Assembly (NCBI RefSeq): GCF_035599575.1 | Contig: NZ_CP141179.1 | Location: 1,302,001-1,366,000 of the forward strand | Direction of reading: 5' to 3' | Origin: Roseovarius sp. Pro17 | GTDB lineage: Bacteria > Pseudomonadota > Alphaproteobacteria > Rhodobacterales > Rhodobacteraceae | Length of the DNA stretch: 64,000 nt | Shown here: piece after piece, positions 58,048 through 64,000 of the stretch | How the letters are laid out: each line of letters begins with the position of its first letter | How positions within the stretch are numbered: the first letter of the stretch is position 1 | Program-made: the position numbers and the translations under genes | Notes under the pieces: generated by a model | The model's input: the letters and a program-made list of their open reading frames with translations, nothing else | What the model was told of the DNA's origin: nothing | The model's database searches: none

Positions 58048-58608
58048 TCAGGCGCCACGGGGTAGGGCGGCGATGCCAGTGCGCGCCAGATCGGACAGGC
58101 CCAGAGGGCGCATAAGATCTGCGAAGGCGTCGATCTTTTCGGAGGTACCGGTGATCTCGAAGGTGAAGCTGTCGAGCGTGCTGTCGACCACATTGGCACG
58201 AAAGATGTCGGCGAGGCGCAGCGCTTCGACCCGTTTGTCACCTGTGCCGATGACCTTCAGCAACGCCAACTCACGCTCGACCGCGCGGCCCTCGACGGTA
58301 AGGTCGTGGACCTCGTGGACCGGCACGATGCGACCCAGCTGCGCCTTGATCTGCTCGATCACCTGTGGCGTGCCGGTGGTCACGATGGTGATGCGGCTGG
58401 TGTGGCCCTCGTGGTCCACCTCGGCCACCGTCAGGCTGTCGATGTTATAGCCGCGCCCGGAAAAAAGGCCGATGACGCGGGCCAGAACGCCCGCCTCGTT
58501 GTCGACGAGAACGGCGAGAGTGTGCCGCTCTTCGATATCCGAAAAGGTGGGGCGCAGGTTGTAGGCCGAATGCTTGTTCGAGCCTTTCTTGATGTTGAGT
58601 GCGGACAT
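58048..58608 (-). CDS. ilvN: acetolactate synthase small (regulatory) subunit
   Basis: A 186-residue regulatory subunit. An N-terminal ACT domain (about 29-100) reads HTLAVLVDNEAGVLARVIGL, then FSGRGYNIDSLTVAEVDHEG; it binds valine for feedback control. The C-terminal domain has RELALLKVIGTGDKR and FEITGTSEKIDAF. Length and sequence are those of the IlvH/IlvN type. The gene is separated from ilvB by an orphan of 300 bases. Confidence 0.95.
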   Translation of the reverse strand: MSALNIKKGSNKHSAYNLRPTFSDIEERHTLAVLVDNEAGVLARVIGLFSGRGYNIDSLTVAEVDHEGHTSRITIVTTGTPQVIEQIKAQLGRIVPVHEVHDLTVEGRAVERELALLKVIGTGDKRVEALRLADIFRANVVDSTLDSFTFEITGTSEKIDAFADLMRPLGLSDLARTGIAALPRGA

Positions 58609-58620
58609 GGGGTGGCCTTT

Positions 58621-58920
58621 CTAGTTTGCGGGAGCGCACCTGTATTCGCGATCGGTGTTCTCTCTATATGCAATAGTGACAAGCGACCGGCAAAAGGCCG
58701 CGTTATCAGCGTAACCAAATACGAGCAGCATTTTTTCCCATCCAATACTTGACTGCATTTCGAACCATTGGTTTGGTATATTTGCCAGACCTCTCGGCAT
58801 ATTCTCAGCAACTTTTTCAAGCTCTGAGATTGTATCAGAGGCTTCGACGTGGCTGGGAAAGCCTGTAAATTCGACGGCGCACGTACAAAAGAAACACGCA
58901 GCTAAAATTCTGGCGCTCAC
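58621..58920 (-). CDS. orphan secreted small protein inserted between ilvB and ilvN
   Basis: A 99-residue protein with a likely signal peptide (MSARILAACFFCTCAVEFTG, about 1-27) and a helical mature part with cysteines in AAFCRSL and EYRCAPAN. No family is recognised. Its GTG start overlaps the ilvB stop (GTGA) and it ends 12 bases before ilvN. Its bases are visibly richer in A and T than both neighbours. ilvB and ilvN are normally adjacent, so this looks like an insertion that kept the operon intact. Confidence 0.6.
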   Translation of the reverse strand: MSARILAACFFCTCAVEFTGFPSHVEASDTISELEKVAENMPRGLANIPNQWFEMQSSIGWEKMLLVFGYADNAAFCRSLVTIAYRENTDREYRCAPAN

Positions 58921-60671
58921 ACCATCACCGCACCCTTGGAGCCGATGGCATCCTTGGTCGATGCCTCGCCCAGCAGCATTTTGTTATGTGGCTCGCCAGA
59001 GGGGATCATGGGGAAGCAGTTCTCGTGCTTTTCCACCATGCAATCAAAAATTACCGGGCCGTCATATTCGATCATTTCCATGATCGCATCATCCAGATCG
59101 GCGGGGTCGGAGCAGCGGATGCCCTTGGCGCCAAAGGCTTCTGCCAGCTTGACGAAATCGGGCAGGGCTTCGGACCAGCTGTGCGAATATCGCTCGCCAT
59201 GGAGCAGCTCTTGCCACTGGCGCACCATACCGAGGCGCTCGTTGTTGAGAATGAACTGCTTGACGGGCAGGCGGAACTGGATTGCCGTGCCCATTTCCTG
59301 CATATTCATCAGCCAGCTTGCCTCGCCAGCCACGTTGATGACCAGCGCGTCGCGATGCGCCATCTGCACGCCGATGGACGCGGGAAAGCCATAGCCCATG
59401 GTGCCCAGACCGCCCGACGTCATCCAGCGGTTAGGATCCTCGAAGTTCAGGTATTGCGCCGCCCACATCTGATGTTGACCGACTTCGGTCGTGATGTAGC
59501 GGTCGTGATCCTTGGTCAGCGCCTCTAGTCGCGTCAGCGCGTGCTGAGGTTTGATCGTCTTACCCTCTTGGGTGAAGCTGAGGCATTTGACCTTGCGCCA
59601 CTCATCCACGCGGGCGTTCCACTTGGCGATCGCCTCAACGTTCACCTTGCGGCCGCGTGATTTCCAGACCTTGAGCAGATCCTCAAGCACATGGGCGATG
59701 TCGCCAACGATTGGAATGTCGGCCTTGATCACCTTGTTGATCGACGAGGGGTCGATGTCGATATGCGCCTTTTTAGAGCCGGGCGAGAACGCATCCAGCC
59801 GCCCGGTGATCCGGTCGTCAAAGCGCGCGCCGATATTGATCATCAGATCGCAATCGTGCATCGCCATGTTCGCCTCATATAGGCCGTGCATTCCCAGCAT
59901 TCCTAACCATGCCTTGCCGCTGGCGGGATAGGCACCAAGGCCCATGAGGGTGGAGGTCACGGGGATGCCCGTCGCCTCGACCAGTTCGCGCAGTAGCTGG
60001 CTGGCCGCGGGACCGGAATTGATCACACCGCCGCCGGTATAGAACAGCGGACGCTTGGCCGTTTCCATCGCCGCCACCAGTTCGGTGATGGCATCCAGAT
60101 CACCCTTGACCTGTGGCTGGTAGTGGCCGGTACGCACCTTTTGGGGGGGCGTGTACGTGGCGCTGGCGAATTGCACGTCCTTGGGAATATCCACCAAAAC
60201 CGGGCCGGGGCGGCCTGCGGTGGCGACATGAAATGCCTCGTGGATGACTGCCGACAGCTTGGCCGTATCCTTGACCAGCCAGTTATGTTTTGTGCAGGGG
60301 CGCGTGATGCCGACCGTGTCGGCCTCCTGAAAGGCATCGGACCCAATCATGAAGGTCGGCACCTGACCGGTGAGAACAACGATCGGGATACTATCGAGCA
60401 GCGCGTCCGTCAGGCCGGTCACCGCGTTGGTCGCACCTGGACCGGACGTCACCAGCACCACGCCGGGTTTGCCGGTCGAGCGCGCATAGCCTTCGGCCGC
60501 GTGAACTGCGCCCTGTTCGTGGCGCACCAGAATGTGCTGGATATCATTCTGCTGGAACACTTCGTCATAAATGGGCAGGACCGCGCCGCCGGGATAGCCA
60601 AAGACGACGTCCACGCCCTGATCCTTGAGGGCCTGAACCACCATTTTCGCTCCGGTCATCTGACGTGTCAT
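58917..60671 (-). CDS. ilvB: acetolactate synthase large subunit
   Basis: A 584-residue TPP- and FAD-dependent enzyme, the first common step of valine, leucine and isoleucine synthesis. The catalytic glutamate is in VRHEQGAVHAAEGYAR, and the FAD region includes GLGAYPASGKAWLGMLGMHG. The TPP motif region reads GEASWLMNMQEMGTAIQF, with Glu where many members have Asp in GDASF. The start MTRQMTGAKMVVQAL follows GGAGCAAAG. A leader peptide and attenuator lie directly upstream. Confidence 0.97.
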   Translation of the reverse strand: MTRQMTGAKMVVQALKDQGVDVVFGYPGGAVLPIYDEVFQQNDIQHILVRHEQGAVHAAEGYARSTGKPGVVLVTSGPGATNAVTGLTDALLDSIPIVVLTGQVPTFMIGSDAFQEADTVGITRPCTKHNWLVKDTAKLSAVIHEAFHVATAGRPGPVLVDIPKDVQFASATYTPPQKVRTGHYQPQVKGDLDAITELVAAMETAKRPLFYTGGGVINSGPAASQLLRELVEATGIPVTSTLMGLGAYPASGKAWLGMLGMHGLYEANMAMHDCDLMINIGARFDDRITGRLDAFSPGSKKAHIDIDPSSINKVIKADIPIVGDIAHVLEDLLKVWKSRGRKVNVEAIAKWNARVDEWRKVKCLSFTQEGKTIKPQHALTRLEALTKDHDRYITTEVGQHQMWAAQYLNFEDPNRWMTSGGLGTMGYGFPASIGVQMAHRDALVINVAGEASWLMNMQEMGTAIQFRLPVKQFILNNERLGMVRQWQELLHGERYSHSWSEALPDFVKLAEAFGAKGIRCSDPADLDDAIMEMIEYDGPVIFDCMVEKHENCFPMIPSGEPHNKMLLGEASTKDAIGSKGAVMV

Positions 60672-60712
60672 CGCTTTGCTCCGTTCATGACATCAACTCA
60701 TCTTGCGCGCAT

Positions 60713-60780
60713 AAAAAAGCCCCCGGTGTGGCGGGGGCGCATGGGATACCAACTGGGTTTCCGCTTAGCGGCCCATGCGC
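60713..60780 (-). promoter_or_regulatory. transcription attenuator of ilvB
   Basis: On the minus strand, a terminator stem GCCCCCG/CGGGGGC (60738-60732 with 60725-60719, 6-base loop) is followed by TTTTTT (60718-60713). An alternative pairing joins GCGCATGGG (60780-60772), at the end of the leader coding region, with CCCATGCGC (60745-60737), a perfect 9-base match that shares bases with the terminator stem. This is the standard two-state layout of amino-acid attenuators. Confidence 0.85.
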
Positions 60781-60812
60781 GTTTTCCGTGTGATTACTAC
60801 CAGCGGCTCCAC
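60765..60812 (-). CDS. ilv leader peptide (MEPLVVITRKTRMGR)
   Basis: A 15-residue frame from GTG at 60812 to TAA at 60765. GGGAG lies seven bases upstream. It contains Leu-Val-Val-Ile in a row, all three branched-chain amino acids. Slow translation at these codons when the amino acids are scarce would favour the antiterminator and allow ilvB expression; fast translation would let the terminator form. The peptide itself probably has no other role. Confidence 0.8.
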   Translation of the reverse strand: MEPLVVITRKTRMGR

Positions 60813-60962
60813 AGGACCACTCCCTTTTGCGTGCGAGGGGACATTATGGGCGCGGATTGGGCGCGTCAAGCGGTCACGCTGGGTAAAGTGTCGCCGATAG
60901 TTAGATTTCTTTGCATTTGTTGCGCCGCGAGCGCCCATTTCGATACTTTCTCCGACCAAATG

Positions 60963-60994
60963 CCTCCGGCGGGAGTATTTTGGGAACAACAAAG
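60963..60994. repeat. dispersed repeat family B, copy 3
   Basis: CCTCCGGCGGGAGTATTTTG followed by GGAACAACAAAG. Here the GC part forms a real small stem, CTCC (60964-60967) with GGAG (60972-60975), followed by TATTTT, so it looks like a compact terminator on the plus strand. It lies 11 bases beyond the stop of the agmatinase-family gene. Confidence 0.55.
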
Positions 60995-61004
60995 TATCTG
61001 GTCG

Positions 61005-61961
61005 TCAGCCCTGCCTAGCGTGCATGATGAAGCCAACGAAGTTCAACAGCACTTGAGCGGCGAGGATTGAGGTTGCGTCGGTCGGGTCATAGGCGGGTGC
61101 CACCTCGACCAGATCGATTCCTACGATTTCATGGGCCTGCGCGACCTTTTGCAAGAGTTCCAGTATCTCGTAGTAGAGAAATCCACCATGGCTGGGCGTA
61201 CCCGTTCCGGGCGCGATGGAGGGGCAAAAGCCGTCGATATCTATCGTGACATAGACGCGCGCGCCCTTGGGGATGCGCTTGGTCAGTGCCTCTGGGCCCA
61301 AATCGCGGGCCTGACGGACCGACAGAATGTCGGAGCCCATGGCGCGGGCGGCGTCGTAGCCATCCTTGGCGGTCGAACTGACGTTACGGATGCCGACCTG
61401 CGTCAAGCCGGTGACATAAGGCTTTTCAGCGGCGCGGCGCATCGGATTGCCATGGCCGTTGCGCACGCCATGGCGTTCGTCGACGAAATCGAGATGGGCG
61501 TCGATTTGCAGGATGTGGATATCACCACGCCCCTCGAAGGCGTCGATACAGGGGATATTGATCGAATGATCGCCGCCAATGATGACGGGCAGGGCACCTG
61601 CGTCGAGGATCGCACGCACGCCTTCGGCAATATTCGCGTGGCTTTGCGCGGTGTCTGTATGCACGATGTCGGCGTCGCCGATATCGACGATGGTGACGTC
61701 CCCGCCCAGATAGGTGACGTCGTCCTCATGGTCGTAGGCACCACCATGGCCAAAGCTGAACAGCGTCGATGCCTCGCGCACTGACCGTGGGCCAAAGCGC
61801 GCACCGGGGCGAAATTGTGTCCCGCCATCGAAAGGTGCGCCGAGGATGGCGATATCGGCGTCGATCGCGCCCCAGTCGGCCACATAAGGGCGCTTGCCGA
61901 AGGTCGAGATGCCGACGAAGGGCAGGTTTAGCCGCCCGGTTTCATAGTCATGTCCGCTCAT
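61005..61961 (-). CDS. speB: agmatinase/ureohydrolase family protein
   Basis: A 318-residue binuclear manganese hydrolase that releases urea from a guanidino compound. Metal motifs are VIIGGDHSINIP, ILQIDAHLDFVDERHG, and TIDIDGFCPSIAPGTGTP. The Asp-x-Asp-Gly-Phe-Cys-Pro wording differs from arginases and fits agmatinase, guanidinobutyrase or related enzymes, so the substrate (agmatine, guanidinobutyrate or other) is not decided. The start at 61961 is chosen by alignment to the family; the frame to 62072 overlaps the guaB upstream region. Confidence 0.85.
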   Translation of the reverse strand: MSGHDYETGRLNLPFVGISTFGKRPYVADWGAIDADIAILGAPFDGGTQFRPGARFGPRSVREASTLFSFGHGGAYDHEDDVTYLGGDVTIVDIGDADIVHTDTAQSHANIAEGVRAILDAGALPVIIGGDHSINIPCIDAFEGRGDIHILQIDAHLDFVDERHGVRNGHGNPMRRAAEKPYVTGLTQVGIRNVSSTAKDGYDAARAMGSDILSVRQARDLGPEALTKRIPKGARVYVTIDIDGFCPSIAPGTGTPSHGGFLYYEILELLQKVAQAHEIVGIDLVEVAPAYDPTDATSILAAQVLLNFVGFIMHARQG

Positions 61962-61997
61962 GCTGAAATCTCCGCTAGTGAGTTCGATGCCAGATAG

Positions 61998-63545
<1,548 letters not shown>

Positions 63546-63596
63546 ACTATTTAGCATGATGAGTACTATTCTTAACGTCGAAAACGGGGCGCCGTC

Positions 63597-64000
63597 TTGA
63601 CGCCCGGCGCCCGCGTTCAGGCTGCGATAGAGCTGTTGGATCGCATCGCGGATGGCGAACCGGCTGAAAAGGCGCTGACATCCTGGGCACGTCGCTCTCG
63701 CTTTGCGGGATCGGGCGACCGGGCAGCGGTGCGCGATCACGTCTTTCAGGCGTTACGCTGCTGGCGATCTTATGCATGCATTGGTGGCGCGCAGACCGGG
63801 CGGGGGCGCATGATCGGCGCACTGCGCGCCGCTGGCGCGGACCCGGCAACTGTCTTTACCGGGGTCGGTCATGCACCCGAGACCTTGACCGACGCCGAAA
63901 TTGCAGCGGGTACGCCGCCGACAGGGGCCGCTGCCTGCGATTTACCGGACTGGCTGATGGAGGAATTCCGGGCCTCTCTCGGCGATAAAGGCGAGGCGGC
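63597..64000 (+). CDS. RsmB/NOP-family rRNA methyltransferase, N-terminal fragment
   Basis: The frame runs off the right edge. From TTG at 63597 it reads TPGARVQAAIELLDRIADGE, then EKALTSWARRSRFAGSGDRA and AVRDHVFQALRCWRS, the NusB-like N-terminal region of RsmB/Fmu-type m5C methyltransferases; the catalytic domain would follow. A GGGG lies about ten bases upstream of the TTG. It is 51 bases after guaB and probably co-transcribed. About 134 residues are visible. Confidence 0.75.
   Translation, partial: MTPGARVQAAIELLDRIADGEPAEKALTSWARRSRFAGSGDRAAVRDHVFQALRCWRSYACIGGAQTGRGRMIGALRAAGADPATVFTGVGHAPETLTDAEIAAGTPPTGAAACDLPDWLMEEFRASLGDKGEA

Overview
The window looks like part of the chromosome of a Rhodobacteraceae alphaproteobacterium of the Roseobacter/Rhodobacter type. 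The evidence is a GC-rich sequence with typical alphaproteobacterial genes: the 5-aminolevulinate synthase form of HemA, the phosphotransferase ChpT, ornithine-lipid genes olsB-olsA, a Usg protein, an RpL21 with a C-terminal extension, and a suf operon headed by an IscR-like regulator without the usual cysteine cluster. FNR/FnrL-type boxes and an Irr-type iron box point the same way. No organism can be named from the sequence alone.

Layout. 1-8.2 kb is loosely packed: a UvrA-like gene running off the left edge, a quinone oxidoreductase, a universal stress protein divergent from a small cytochrome c with an FNR-type box in front of each, a phasin, thioredoxin 2, a Hint-domain protein and an unrecognised gene with a zinc ribbon, ending at tRNA-Ser(CGA). 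From 8.5 kb the DNA is compact and mostly housekeeping: rplU-rpmA, a GNAT acetyltransferase, obgE-proB-proA; chpT and a DUF3553 gene; olsBA; a ThiE-like gene, trmJ, ctaA, an M32 carboxypeptidase; gyrA with a coupled membrane protein; usg, a SYLF lipoprotein, hemB, a SufBCD-associated membrane protein and mfd.

32.2-41.2 kb is an iron-sulfur assembly operon: iscR, a cysteine desulfurase, sufB, two methyltransferase-like genes, sufC, sufD, two Yip1-type membrane proteins and sufS. It is preceded by a perfect TTAGAA-N3-TTCTAA palindrome and followed by tRNA-Arg(CCG). Then come an M20 peptidase, an SMR-like protein, hemA behind an FNR-type box, a RodZ-like protein, ispG, a DsbA-like protein, amiC, PBP1A (mrcA) and prfB. 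54-58 kb carries a DUF3140 gene, a Rieske oxygenase with a tiny coupled gene, an XRE regulator with palindromic sites upstream, and a VOC protein. 58-64 kb holds ilvB and ilvN, separated by a low-GC orphan gene and preceded by a leader peptide and attenuator, then an agmatinase-family ureohydrolase, guaB, and the start of an RsmB-type gene.

Functional themes are haem synthesis (hemA, hemB, ctaA), iron-sulfur assembly and oxygen/iron control. I saw no insertion sequence, integrase, CRISPR array or prophage, and no clearly new multi-gene system. The most interesting signals are regulatory (ilv attenuator, FNR/Irr/CRP-type palindromes), two dispersed intergenic repeat families, the orphan inside ilvB-ilvN, and the accessory gene beside tRNA-Ser.
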